Shown here piece by piece: positions 7,898 to 16,498 of a DNA stretch of 32,505 nt. Every line of letters begins with the position of its first letter. Position 1 is the first letter of the stretch. Below the pieces are notes generated by a model. It did no database searches, was not told where the DNA came from, and worked only from the letters and a program-made list of their open reading frames with translations. Source of the DNA: Xylanibacillus composti (GTDB lineage: Bacteria; Bacillota; Bacilli; Paenibacillales; K13); the NCBI RefSeq assembly GCF_018403685.1, contig NZ_BOVK01000082.1, forward strand, positions 1-32,505, given 5' to 3'. The translations under genes and the position numbers were made by a program.

Positions 7898-8583
7898 GGC
7901 TGGTACACCTCTCTCATGACGTCAACCACCGATTTTCCTTCATGCAGACGAACTTCTTCTACCTGGAACTGCTTCAGCACCCTGCCCTCATTGAGCAGCA
8001 CAGCCTTGTCTATCAGATGCTCGACATCCTGAATTTCGTGGGTGGTAATAATCACACCGCGGTCATCCATCAGATGGCTGGTGAACACCTCGACAATTTG
8101 CTCGCGGCTGAACATGTCAATGCCGGAGAATGGCTCATCCATCAGCAGATAGTCGGCATCCAGAGACAACCCGAGCAGCAAATTCAGCTTGGCAGCGTTG
8201 CCTTTCGACAAATCCGAGACACGCTCGTCCTGGCCCAGTCTGAAAAATTCCAGGAGCTGCTTCGCCCGTTCCTCGTTCCACCGGCTGTAAAAGTCCTTCA
8301 TAAAGCGCATCGCATCTTGAATCTTCATGCGCGGCGGCATCGTCATTGTATCCGGAATAAACGAAACCTTCTCATACAGCTTCGGCTGCATCGGCTGACC
8401 GTCGACCAAGATGCGCCCGCTGCTGATTGGGACCAAGCCCATGATGCCCTTCAGAATCGTGGATTTGCCCACGCCGTTGATGCCGATCAAGCACGTCACT
8501 TTTCCTTTCTCCGCTGTGAACGAAACGTCTTGCAGTACCTTCTTTCTTCCGTACCTTTTCGTTAATTGCTGCACTTCTATCAC
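7894..8583 (-). CDS. ABC transporter ATP-binding protein, YtrB-like
   Basis: A 229-residue nucleotide-binding subunit. Walker A is GINGVGKST (residues about 33-41), the signature is SDLSKGNAAKL, Walker B is YLLMDEPFSGID, and the switch His lies in VIITTHEIQDVE. The signature is LSKGN rather than LSGGQ, as often seen in the YtrB/EcsA/CcmA-like families that serve small exporters. The start at 8583 lies 11 nt after the GntR stop, with a GGAGGGT site inside that gap (revealed as ACCCTCC at 8588-8594). It couples to the permease at 7897. ATPase identity is certain; substrate is unknown. Confidence 0.92.
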   Translation of the reverse strand: MIEVQQLTKRYGRKKVLQDVSFTAEKGKVTCLIGINGVGKSTILKGIMGLVPISSGRILVDGQPMQPKLYEKVSFIPDTMTMPPRMKIQDAMRFMKDFYSRWNEERAKQLLEFFRLGQDERVSDLSKGNAAKLNLLLGLSLDADYLLMDEPFSGIDMFSREQIVEVFTSHLMDDRGVIITTHEIQDVEHLIDKAVLLNEGRVLKQFQVEEVRLHEGKSVVDVMREVYQP

Positions 8584-8594
8584 GGTTCACCCTC

Positions 8595-8972
8595 CTAACC
8601 CTTTGAACGTTCTGCGGCATATCTGTCTCTGACCTGTTCGAGCAGCTCTTCTACCGGAATATCCATGCCCCGGATCGATGCTAGGAACGTGTCTACCGCA
8701 TCACGGATAAGCTCTTGCCTGATAGATTTCAATATTCCTTCGTCGCTCGTTATGCGGCTGGGGGAATTGCCTTCGGTAATAATCAAGCTTTGTTCCTCCA
8801 TTTCCTTATAACTCCTTTGTGCGGTATTGGGATTGATCTTAAGCAGCGCGGCCAATTCTCTGCGAGACGGAATCTCGTCACCCGCCCTCAGTCTGCCGGC
8901 GGCAATCTCGGCTTTGAAATAACGCACTACCTGCAAGTAGATCGGGTCCCGGTTATTGAATGAAACATTCAT
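8595..8972 (-). CDS. GntR-family repressor, YtrA subfamily
   Basis: A 125-residue protein. Residues about 8-75 form the winged helix: PIYLQVVRYFKAEIAAGRL, AGDEIPSRRELAALLKINPN, then TAQRSYKEMEEQSLI. The C-terminal part (about 50 residues) is short and helical, as in the YtrA subfamily, and lacks the larger effector domain of FadR or HutC types. It is first in the operon with an ABC exporter, the standard YtrA context. Its promoter contains two identical-pattern operators (9005-9026, 9032-9053), so autorepression is likely. The ATG at 8972 is preceded by AAGGTGG (8989-8983). The effector is unknown. Confidence 0.92.
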   Translation of the reverse strand: MNVSFNNRDPIYLQVVRYFKAEIAAGRLRAGDEIPSRRELAALLKINPNTAQRSYKEMEEQSLIITEGNSPSRITSDEGILKSIRQELIRDAVDTFLASIRGMDIPVEELLEQVRDRYAAERSKG

Positions 8973-9004
8973 CGTCCCAACCCCACCTTCGCTTCCTTAA
9001 GTGT

Positions 9005-9064
9005 GTGTACTAATTGGTTCATACACTGTAAGTGTACTATACTATTCATACACCTGGTTGTCAA
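9005..9064 (-). promoter_or_regulatory. Promoter and tandem GntR operators of the ABC operon
   Basis: On the minus strand TTGACA (9064-9059), a 17-nt spacer and TATAGT (9041-9036) form a near-consensus sigma-A promoter. Two 22-bp sites with the same pattern, GTGTATGAA-N5-TAGTACAC, lie at 9053-9032 (covering the spacer and -10) and 9026-9005 (just downstream of the expected start). Their centres are 27 bp apart. Each carries GTGTA/TACAC inverted ends spaced by 12 bp. This arrangement would let the GntR protein block both polymerase binding and escape. Binding by that protein is inferred. Confidence 0.85.
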
Positions 9065-9068
9065 TATA

Positions 9069-9108
9069 TAAAAAATAACACCTCCCGGCATGTACGCCGA
9101 AAGGTGTT
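9069..9108 (-). terminator. Terminator of the giant SLH gene
   Basis: On the minus strand AACACCT (9108-9102) pairs with AGGTGTT (9083-9077) around an inner CGGC/GCCG-type stem, followed by ATTTTTTAT. It follows the stop at 9140 and ends directly against the -35 of the GntR operon. Confidence 0.85.
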
Positions 9109-9139
9109 CAGTCACTTGCAGTAAAACCATCCTTGTCGC

Positions 9140-12100
9140 TTATTCTTCGATCAACCCCGCTTGGACAAGCAGGCGGTAGACGATGGAGGCCGTCTCCGCT
9201 CTGGTGATGCTGTCAGCCGGCCGCAATTCTCCATTGGCCCCGCTGATTAAGCCGGCATGGATCGCTGCAGCAGCCGACTCTCTGGCCCAAGCCTGAACTT
9301 GCAGGCCATCGATGAATTCGGAAAGCGGATCATCCGCTGTCTCCGCGTCTATCGCATCCAGTCCTGCCAGACGCGATGCCTTCGCCAATACGACCATGGC
9401 TTCCTCGCGGGTAATGGTTTTCGCAGGACGGAACGTCCCGTCTTCATACCCTTGTATGATCCCGTAAGCGTTAGCTGTCGTAACGGCCCCAGCGTACCAT
9501 GCGTTCAGGCTCACGTCCTGGAACAATGCTTTTTTCTCATTGGCTGGCAATCCCAGCGCCCTCGCGATCAAGGCAGCGAACTCCGCGCGCGTAATAACAG
9601 CATTCGGATCAAAGCGGTCCTGCTCGACACCGCTCACGATCAGTCTTGATGCCAGATTGTTCACCGCAGCTTGGCTCCAATGCCCCTCAACATCCCCGAA
9701 CCGTGCCGTGTTCGCAATCACGGCATACGTGCTGTTCGTCAGGCTGCGGATCACAGCATACGCTTCTCCATCGCGGGTTGTACTTGACGTCGGAACATGC
9801 CGCAGCCGTCCATCTTCTTCCACAACGACAGCAGTCGTGACACTGCCCGCTCCTGCTGCCGCCGAAACCGGCATTTCCCGTTGAACAAATTCGCTGAACC
9901 TGCTCACTTCCAGCGATTCGCCATCGTGCAGAATATGCAATGTGAAATCGACCGGCGAGGCTTGAACCGTGAATCCGCCCTCCCTCGCTGCGCTCTCTAG
10001 CATGTCAGCCTTGCTCTTGCTGCTCTTGGCAATCACGAGTTGGACGACCATGTCCGCATGCGCTGCATGTCCGAGCTGTTCGGACTGCAAATCGATGGAG
10101 ATTTCTGCCGCAGGGAGCCAGTAGCCGGCGATTGGCGTTTGGACGAGCAGTGTCATCCGCTTGTCCTCCATAGCTTTCACAATATCGCCTGTCAGCACCG
10201 CGATCACTTCATCTGCGTCATGGTCAACCTGGATGCGCACAACCGCATCATCTTCCACTCGTTCAAGTTCAGCCTTCATGAGATCCGTATCAACCGTCAA
10301 TACCGTCTGAATGATACCGTCCGTGTTCGTCGTTGTGTTAGTCGCCAGTTGTTCCAGATAGGTGTCGTTAATGTACAAGCCCAAGCGGGCTTCATTGTCT
10401 GCTTCGGCATCTCCGCCGGAGGATGGGGAGGAGCCGCCGCGACCTGGGCCAGGCTCTGTCGGCTTTTGGGCTCTCGTCACCACCACGCTGTATGTTTGTG
10501 CGGTCGATCCATCCTGTGCCGTCACTTCCACCGTAATCGTGTTCTCCCCGACAGCAAGCGCGATCGGAGCCGAAGGCTCTCCGCTCGTTGCTTCCTGCCC
10601 GTTTACCTTGACGGCTGCGCCCGGATCATTAACCGATGCGGTTACCGTTACATGCGAGACCGAATGAGGCACTGCCGCCGTGTAGGCCGCGCGATCCGCT
10701 TCGAATGCCGGAGTCAGCGCTCCATCGGAGAGGACTAATCCGGCTAGACCGGCATTGCTGCTCGCTGCTCGCTGAATCGATAGTGTATAGTTCGCCGAAT
10801 GGATGCCATCCTCCGCCAGAACCGCAACGCGGATGATGTTCGGCCCGACTTCCAGCGGAACCGACGCCGGGGACCCGCTCGCTTGCAGCTGGCCATTTAT
10901 GCTTAGAATCGCATTGCTGTGATAGACCGAAGCCGTGACGCTCACCGCTTCCGTATCGAAGGATACCGCCGCAGTATAGGCATAGACGGACGGGGCGAAC
11001 GCAGGGGACAGCGTACCCCCGCTGATGTCCAAGCTGCTCAGCTGCGCGTTCCCGGAAGCTTCCCGCGTAACGGTGATCGTGTAGGTGCGCTTGGTCACGC
11101 CGTCCTGCGCCTCCACCTCGACCTCAATGATATTCGAGCCTACCGACAGCGGGATCGGATTGCCCGCTGGCACGCCATTGACTGTCAGCGCGCTTATCGA
11201 CGCATCGGCATGCGCGGGCTCTGCGTGAAGATAGGTCTCATAAACGGCATTGGTCACCGTGGCTGTGTATGCATACACATCAGCATGCACCGTCTCATTC
11301 AACGCGATGCCTTGCAGGCTCAGCGATCGGATGGATGCATCGCTGGACGGCGCCCGCATTACGTTAATCGTGTAAGTCTTGACCGACACGCCATCCTGTG
11401 CAGTCACCCGCACTTCCAGGACGTTAGAACCAACCTCCAACGGGGCCGAGCCTGTGATCGGATCTCCTCCGCTGAATATGGTGAAACCCGCATTGACATC
11501 GTATGTCGCCGCTGCGACGGTGATGCTCTCGGTTGCATAAGGGACACTGGCCGAATAAGCTGTGACATCGGGATCAAAGGCAGGCGACAGCGTGCCCTCA
11601 CTGATGTGCAATCCGCTCAATCTGTCCTCTGCCGATGGACGGATGACCTGCGTCACGGGGATATTAACCGGTATCATGTATTGTGCGTTTACCTGGATAG
11701 TCGCTGTATACGTCCCCACATCCAGGCCATCCTTCGCCTTCACCGTGAACGTGGAAGGCATATCGTCAATGGTCGCCTCCGGCTGCGTGAGGACGAACGC
11801 GTCTGCGTTGGCGCCGCTCAAGCTCACGGATACATCGGTCAATATACCCGTTCCCGTTCGCGTGATCGTCAAGGTCCGCGCCTCCTGCGTTCCCGGCGCA
11901 TAGCCCACGACGAGCTCCGATAGCGTCGAATCCGCAATCGGGGCAATCGTATAAGCATGCACCACCTGCGTTACATGGAAACTAACCGGTTCCATATAGT
12001 CGGCTGTGATCGAGACTGCCGCGGTATACGTGCCAGCCGGCAAGCCGTCCTTCGCCTTCACCGTGAACGCGGCACTTTCACCGTCTATCGTTCCCGCTGG

Positions 12101-13519
12101 CTGCGTCAATTCGAATGCTTCCGCATCCGTGCCGCCCAGGCTCGCTGCCACATTCTCCAATACGCCCGTTCCCGTTCGCGTGATCGTTACGCTCTTCGTC
12201 TCTTGCGTACCCGCTGCGTATCCGGCCGCCAGCTCGGTCAGTGTCTGGTTCGCAATCGGGGCAATCGCGTACGAATGCACCACCTGCGTCACAGTGAAGC
12301 TTACGGGCTCCATCTTATCCGCATTTATCGTAACCGTGGTTGTATACGTGCCTACTGCCAAACCGTCCTTGGCTTTCACCGTGAACGCGGCACTTTCACC
12401 GTCTATCGTTCCCGCTGGCTGCGTCAATTCGAATGCATCCGCATCCGTGCCGCTCAAGCTCGCTGTCACATTCTCCAATACGCCCGTTCCCGTTCGCGTG
12501 ATCGTCACGCTCTTCGTCTCTTGCGTACCCGACGCGTATCCGGCCGCCAGTACTGTCAGCGTCTGATCGTCGATCGGTTCAATGGTGTAGGTGAGCGGCG
12601 CTGGAGCAATAGCCAGTGCGTTCAAATAGCCCTCATTCGGAACAACCTGCTCTGCCTGATCCGCGGACAGCACGCGATAGATACGCCCTTTCATTATCGA
12701 GCTATCGTTCGTACCGAAATAGAAAGTCCCGGTGCTCGGATCGCGCGCGATGGAACCGATCCAATCAGAGCCTGAATATACAGGCAGTGGTTGCACCTCT
12801 CCCGTGGACAAACTCGCTGCTCGTATGGAATTGTTTTCCGAAAAGTACAGCTTATCGGCAGTTCGGTCGATCACAAACCCCAAACCAGAATGTCCCCTGC
12901 CCGGCATAAATCCTTCTACATTCCCACCGTCCAAATCCATCCGAAATATGCCGGAGATCCCACTGTTAAAATCTCCCTTGTAAAAATAAATCTTGCCCCC
13001 CTCCGAATCAACAGCAAGGCCATAAATGAAGGCAAGGCCATCCTCTGGTGTCGCGTGAATCGTCGTGATCGAGCGGCTGGCCAGATCAAGCACCTTAATA
13101 CTCGCAAAAAACGTTCCGGGACCGCTGCCGGCACTATTATCAATCATATACAGTCGATTGCCAGCTGCATCCAAAGCCAACTCAACAATTAGGTTCCCGC
13201 TTTCATAAGTATCGACGACTTGCAGAGTGTCCTGTTTCAGCTTATAAATGCGTGACCTGTCCGCGGCATAGTACAGGAATTCATTATCCGCATCTACCGC
13301 GATTCCGGTAGGCGCGCCTGATATACTCTTCTGCGCGATGACCTGCGCTTCAGACGCATCCGCCAGACTCTTCTGGTAGAGGCTGTACGAATCACGTTCC
13401 ATTGAAAAATACAAATTCATGGCCGGGCTGGCATAAGCTTCGCGCTGCGCAAGACCCGGCATGCCAAGCACGCCTAATGATAAGCAGCAGATCAGCAGAA
13501 CCATTAGCTTTAGCCGCAT
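9140..13519 (-). CDS. Giant SLH-anchored surface protein with beta-propeller, Ig-like and cadherin-like repeats
   Basis: A 1459-residue secreted protein. Residues 1-30 are a signal peptide (RLKLMVLLICCLSLGVLGMP ending near AYA). About 35-300 are propeller-like repeats (GIAVDADNEFLYYAADRSRI, LALDAAGNRLYMID). About 310-625 are three Ig-like repeats beginning YTIxPIxxxTL. About 630-1020 are four cadherin-like domains of the type LSPAFDPDVTAYSASVP and TYTINVMRA. A Pro/Gly/Ser linker follows, then an unassigned domain, then three SLH motifs (about 1270-1459; GHWSQAAVNNLASRLIVSGV, GYEDGTFRPAKTITREEAMV). SLH motifs bind pyruvylated cell-wall polymer. An in-frame ATG at 13642 would add 41 residues. 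I prefer 13519, because a GGAGG lies 6 nt upstream and a proper signal peptide follows directly. A role in adhesion or carbohydrate binding is inferred. Confidence 0.85.
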   Translation of the reverse strand: MRLKLMVLLICCLSLGVLGMPGLAQREAYASPAMNLYFSMERDSYSLYQKSLADASEAQVIAQKSISGAPTGIAVDADNEFLYYAADRSRIYKLKQDTLQVVDTYESGNLIVELALDAAGNRLYMIDNSAGSGPGTFFASIKVLDLASRSITTIHATPEDGLAFIYGLAVDSEGGKIYFYKGDFNSGISGIFRMDLDGGNVEGFMPGRGHSGLGFVIDRTADKLYFSENNSIRAASLSTGEVQPLPVYSGSDWIGSIARDPSTGTFYFGTNDSSIMKGRIYRVLSADQAEQVVPNEGYLNALAIAPAPLTYTIEPIDDQTLTVLAAGYASGTQETKSVTITRTGTGVLENVTASLSGTDADAFELTQPAGTIDGESAAFTVKAKDGLAVGTYTTTVTINADKMEPVSFTVTQVVHSYAIAPIANQTLTELAAGYAAGTQETKSVTITRTGTGVLENVAASLGGTDAEAFELTQPAGTIDGESAAFTVKAKDGLPAGTYTAAVSITADYMEPVSFHVTQVVHAYTIAPIADSTLSELVVGYAPGTQEARTLTITRTGTGILTDVSVSLSGANADAFVLTQPEATIDDMPSTFTVKAKDGLDVGTYTATIQVNAQYMIPVNIPVTQVIRPSAEDRLSGLHISEGTLSPAFDPDVTAYSASVPYATESITVAAATYDVNAGFTIFSGGDPITGSAPLEVGSNVLEVRVTAQDGVSVKTYTINVMRAPSSDASIRSLSLQGIALNETVHADVYAYTATVTNAVYETYLHAEPAHADASISALTVNGVPAGNPIPLSVGSNIIEVEVEAQDGVTKRTYTITVTREASGNAQLSSLDISGGTLSPAFAPSVYAYTAAVSFDTEAVSVTASVYHSNAILSINGQLQASGSPASVPLEVGPNIIRVAVLAEDGIHSANYTLSIQRAASSNAGLAGLVLSDGALTPAFEADRAAYTAAVPHSVSHVTVTASVNDPGAAVKVNGQEATSGEPSAPIALAVGENTITVEVTAQDGSTAQTYSVVVTRAQKPTEPGPGRGGSSPSSGGDAEADNEARLGLYINDTYLEQLATNTTTNTDGIIQTVLTVDTDLMKAELERVEDDAVVRIQVDHDADEVIAVLTGDIVKAMEDKRMTLLVQTPIAGYWLPAAEISIDLQSEQLGHAAHADMVVQLVIAKSSKSKADMLESAAREGGFTVQASPVDFTLHILHDGESLEVSRFSEFVQREMPVSAAAGAGSVTTAVVVEEDGRLRHVPTSSTTRDGEAYAVIRSLTNSTYAVIANTARFGDVEGHWSQAAVNNLASRLIVSGVEQDRFDPNAVITRAEFAALIARALGLPANEKKALFQDVSLNAWYAGAVTTANAYGIIQGYEDGTFRPAKTITREEAMVVLAKASRLAGLDAIDAETADDPLSEFIDGLQVQAWARESAAAAIHAGLISGANGELRPADSITRAETASIVYRLLVQAGLIEE
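11580..12600 (-). repeat. Three tandem Ig-like repeat units within the SLH gene, 318-bp period
   Basis: Coding repeats of about 106 residues. The first two copies share long near-identical DNA blocks: the block starting at 12071 recurs at 12389, exactly 318 bp away. The third copy (towards 11600) is more diverged. This points to a recent duplication or gene conversion of the first two. Confidence 0.75.
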
Positions 13520-13789
13520 CAGCTTCCTCCATGTACCAGCAGGTGGACCCGATTGTATAACGGTTGACATCCCATTTATGCTTCGCGTTGCCGCCGAGCC
13601 TGTCTTTTTTGCAAAATATCTGAATCTCCCATGACCTTTCATACCCCTTCACTCCCCATTTCCCGATGCACGTTCGCACCTTACATCATACCAACTGAAG
13701 GTACAATGATGAATTGACGAATGTTAATTGTCCGTTTTTTTTGTATAATGCGATTAGAAGACTTTACAACATAGGACGAGGAACTCAGA

Positions 13790-16375
13790 ATGGATCAAAC
13801 CTACACCACTATCCTAAAAACCAAAGTCACCCCTCCCGACCCGAAGGATGCCCACATCAGGCGCAACCGCTTGTTGGACTTGCTTACAGAAGGATTAAAG
13901 GGCCGCCTGACACTCGTAACCGCCCCTGCCGGTTTCGGCAAGACGACGCTCCTGACCCAGTGGGTCCACGCCGGACAGGCGACCTGCACCTGGTTATCGC
14001 TGGATGATATGGACAATGACATCGTCCGATTTTGGCGGTATGTTGCACATGCGCTCGCCCCGGCGCTTCCCCCGTTCATCCGTGAACGAGTCTTGGAGCT
14101 GTCTCAAGCCATGCCGAGTCTGTCCATCTATACGTTTCTCGACTCGTTCCTAAATGAGCTGTTCGCACTATCCAAAGGGATCGTCATCATCCTGGATGAT
14201 TATCACGTTATTCGCGATACTCACATCCATGACAGCCTTGCTTACTTCATCGACTACTTGCCTCCTGTTGTGCACATGATGATTTCCTCCCGCTCCGAGC
14301 TGCCTTTTTCTGCTGCCAAATGGACCGCCCATAACGAACATGTCGCGATCGATATAAGGAAGCTGCAATTTACGCAGGATGAGACCGAGGAATTTTATAC
14401 CAATAAATTGGACACTAGCTTGTCCAGCGAGCAGGTCGAGCAGCTTCGCCTGCGAACGGAAGGCTGGGCGGTCGGGTTGCAGCTGGTGACACTTTCCCTT
14501 CGTTCTGAAATGAACCGCGACCAATATATCCAAGCGTTCAGCGGCGACAACCGGAACGTCTCGGACTTCCTGTTCCATGAAGTAATAACCAAGCTGCCTG
14601 CTGAGCTGTACCGCTTCTTGCTGGATACCTCCGTTCTCCCCAGAATGAATGCTTCGATCGCTGATGCGGCTGCTTCTCGGACAGACAGCCAGAACATGCT
14701 CGAGACAGTCAAGCAGCTGAACCTGTTCCTCGTGCCGCTCGACGACCGGGATATCTGGTTCCGCTACCATCATTTGTTCGCCCAATTCCTGCAGAGCCAG
14801 TTCAAGAAGAACGAGCCCGAGCAGTGGCTTGCCGCCAACCGGTCGGCCAGCAAGAGCTTCGCCGCGCACAGCTTCATGGATGAAGCGATCCATCTTGCGC
14901 TGGAAGCGCAGGACTTCGAGTTGGCTCAAGAATATCTGGAGCAGCACATCCCAGCCGTGCTGCGAAGAGGAGAGAACGAAACCTTGCTGCATTGGTTTCG
15001 GCGATTTCCGGCAGAAGCGGCGCTTGCGCCCGAGCTCACGCTTCTGTACGCGTTCGTTCTTGTGCTGGCCGGAGAGCTGCCGGAAGCGGATCAGCTGCTG
15101 GAGAAGGTTGAAGAAACCTTCTCGACGATGGCCGAAACGGAGCGAAGAGGCCAGTTGCAAAGCGGCATCTTGTTCGTTCGAGCCAACCTGATGTTTTTGA
15201 ATGGGGATTTCAAGAAGTGGCTTGCGTTCGTCGATGGATTATTGGACAAGATCTTGCCGGAGAATGCCCTTTTCTACAATCACAATTACAACTTGACTGA
15301 GCCGCTGATGAGACGAACACCGCTTGGCCTTAGAGGCCGCCTCTCCGCCGACGCAGAAATGATCGGTCTCTTGTTCACCGGAAATCTGGAGTCCCATGGC
15401 TGGGCGCATTCTCTCATTAGCTTATATGTCAAGCAAACCATGCTCGAAGGGTATTATGAATGGAACCGTCTCGATTGCTGCCGGGAGATGGTGACCGCAG
15501 TCGAGAAAGCATTGGCACAGCAGCATATTCCGGGCTTGGCTATCCCGTTGGCGATTACGCAGGCTCGCCTTCATCTGGTCAACAATTGCCCGCAGCTTGC
15601 CCATGACCGGATCCAGGATGAGATGCGTACCGTCCCTGACGCGCACTGGCTTCGCCTTCTCCGAGCGTTCCAAATGCGGGTGTACCTGCTCGAAGGCCGT
15701 ACTGCCCAGGCCAAGAAAATAGCAGCCAGGCTCGGCTTATCCGCCAAGGACAAGCCTACTTTCGATCAGGAGTATATGTATATCTCTTACGTAAGACTGC
15801 TTGGCAAGCAACACAAGGAGAACGAAGCTCTGCGTCTGCTGGAGCTGATGAAGCCCCAGGCCGAGCGGGAGCAGCTGATCTCCAGCATCGTGGAGATCTC
15901 CGTGCTTCAAGCCTTGCTGGAAGCGCAGCGCGGTCAGCGGGATGCTGCCCTGCTGCCTATCCACGAAGCGCTGAAGCTGGGGGAACAGAACGGCTATGTG
16001 CGCAGCTTTGTGGATGAAGGGCCTGCGATGCATACCTTGTTGACGCATTATCTGAAGACACGTACGGAAGATACGCAGAGATTGCCCGTGTCCGACGTGA
16101 CCGAGGAGTATGTGCGCAAGCTGATTGGATCGTTCCCCGCTGACAGCGAGCCGCCGACAGGCCGTCCAGCAGCGCTAGTCGAATCGCTCAGCCAAAGCGA
16201 GCACAGCATGCTGCGGCTTCTGAACCAGGGCGCAACCAACAAGCAGATCGCTCAGGAGCTTGCCCTGTCCGCCGGAACCGTGCGGGTGTACCTGTCCCGC
16301 ATGTATGGGAAGCTCGGCGTCTCTTCCCGCACGCAGGCCTTGCTTGTCGCGCGCGACCTGCAGCTGCTGGAATAG
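13790..16375 (+). CDS. MalT/LAL-type ATP-dependent LuxR-family regulator
   Basis: An 861-residue protein of the large ATP-binding LuxR (LAL) class. The N-terminal STAND-type NTPase has Walker A in TLVTAPAGFGKTTLLTQW (residues about 41-58) and Walker B in GIVIILDDYHVI (about 129-140). The middle 400 residues are helical, TPR-like repeats (e.g. EAIHLALEAQDFELAQEYLE), as in MalT. The C-terminus is a LuxR winged helix-turn-helix (LNQGATNKQIAQELALSAGT, VRVYLSRMYGKLGVSSRTQA). It would bind an inducer and ATP, then activate transcription. The ATG at 13790 has GAGGAA upstream, and a TATAAT lies at 13744-13749 with no clear -35. It is divergent from the giant SLH gene, a possible target; that is inference. 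Confidence 0.93.
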   Translation: MDQTYTTILKTKVTPPDPKDAHIRRNRLLDLLTEGLKGRLTLVTAPAGFGKTTLLTQWVHAGQATCTWLSLDDMDNDIVRFWRYVAHALAPALPPFIRERVLELSQAMPSLSIYTFLDSFLNELFALSKGIVIILDDYHVIRDTHIHDSLAYFIDYLPPVVHMMISSRSELPFSAAKWTAHNEHVAIDIRKLQFTQDETEEFYTNKLDTSLSSEQVEQLRLRTEGWAVGLQLVTLSLRSEMNRDQYIQAFSGDNRNVSDFLFHEVITKLPAELYRFLLDTSVLPRMNASIADAAASRTDSQNMLETVKQLNLFLVPLDDRDIWFRYHHLFAQFLQSQFKKNEPEQWLAANRSASKSFAAHSFMDEAIHLALEAQDFELAQEYLEQHIPAVLRRGENETLLHWFRRFPAEAALAPELTLLYAFVLVLAGELPEADQLLEKVEETFSTMAETERRGQLQSGILFVRANLMFLNGDFKKWLAFVDGLLDKILPENALFYNHNYNLTEPLMRRTPLGLRGRLSADAEMIGLLFTGNLESHGWAHSLISLYVKQTMLEGYYEWNRLDCCREMVTAVEKALAQQHIPGLAIPLAITQARLHLVNNCPQLAHDRIQDEMRTVPDAHWLRLLRAFQMRVYLLEGRTAQAKKIAARLGLSAKDKPTFDQEYMYISYVRLLGKQHKENEALRLLELMKPQAEREQLISSIVEISVLQALLEAQRGQRDAALLPIHEALKLGEQNGYVRSFVDEGPAMHTLLTHYLKTRTEDTQRLPVSDVTEEYVRKLIGSFPADSEPPTGRPAALVESLSQSEHSMLRLLNQGATNKQIAQELALSAGTVRVYLSRMYGKLGVSSRTQALLVARDLQLLE

Positions 16376-16414
16376 TCCGATCGCTCGATGCCATAGCCAA
16401 CTTGCCTCCCCCCC

Positions 16415-16449
16415 AAAAAAAAGATCCGCCGGACAGTTGTCCAGCGGAT
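16415..16449 (-). terminator. Terminator of the SLH/protease-like gene, possibly bidirectional
   Basis: On the minus strand ATCCGCTGGAC pairs with GTCCGGCGGAT (loop AACT), followed by eight T. It lies 50 nt past the stop at 16499. It is also 40 nt past the plus-strand stop at 16375, where the plus side has a weaker T-rich run. Confidence 0.9.
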
Positions 16450-16498
16450 ATTTCCTTTTGAGCTTATATTCTGGCAGATTCCATCATGCAGCACGTCC

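Noticed and set aside
10919-11923. Plus-strand frame of 334 codons inside the giant SLH gene
   Set aside because: It is an antisense shadow of the cadherin-like repeats, very rich in Arg and without domains.
14168-15160. Minus-strand frame of 330 codons within the LAL regulator gene
   Set aside because: It lies entirely inside a gene with Walker and LuxR motifs and shows no domain of its own.
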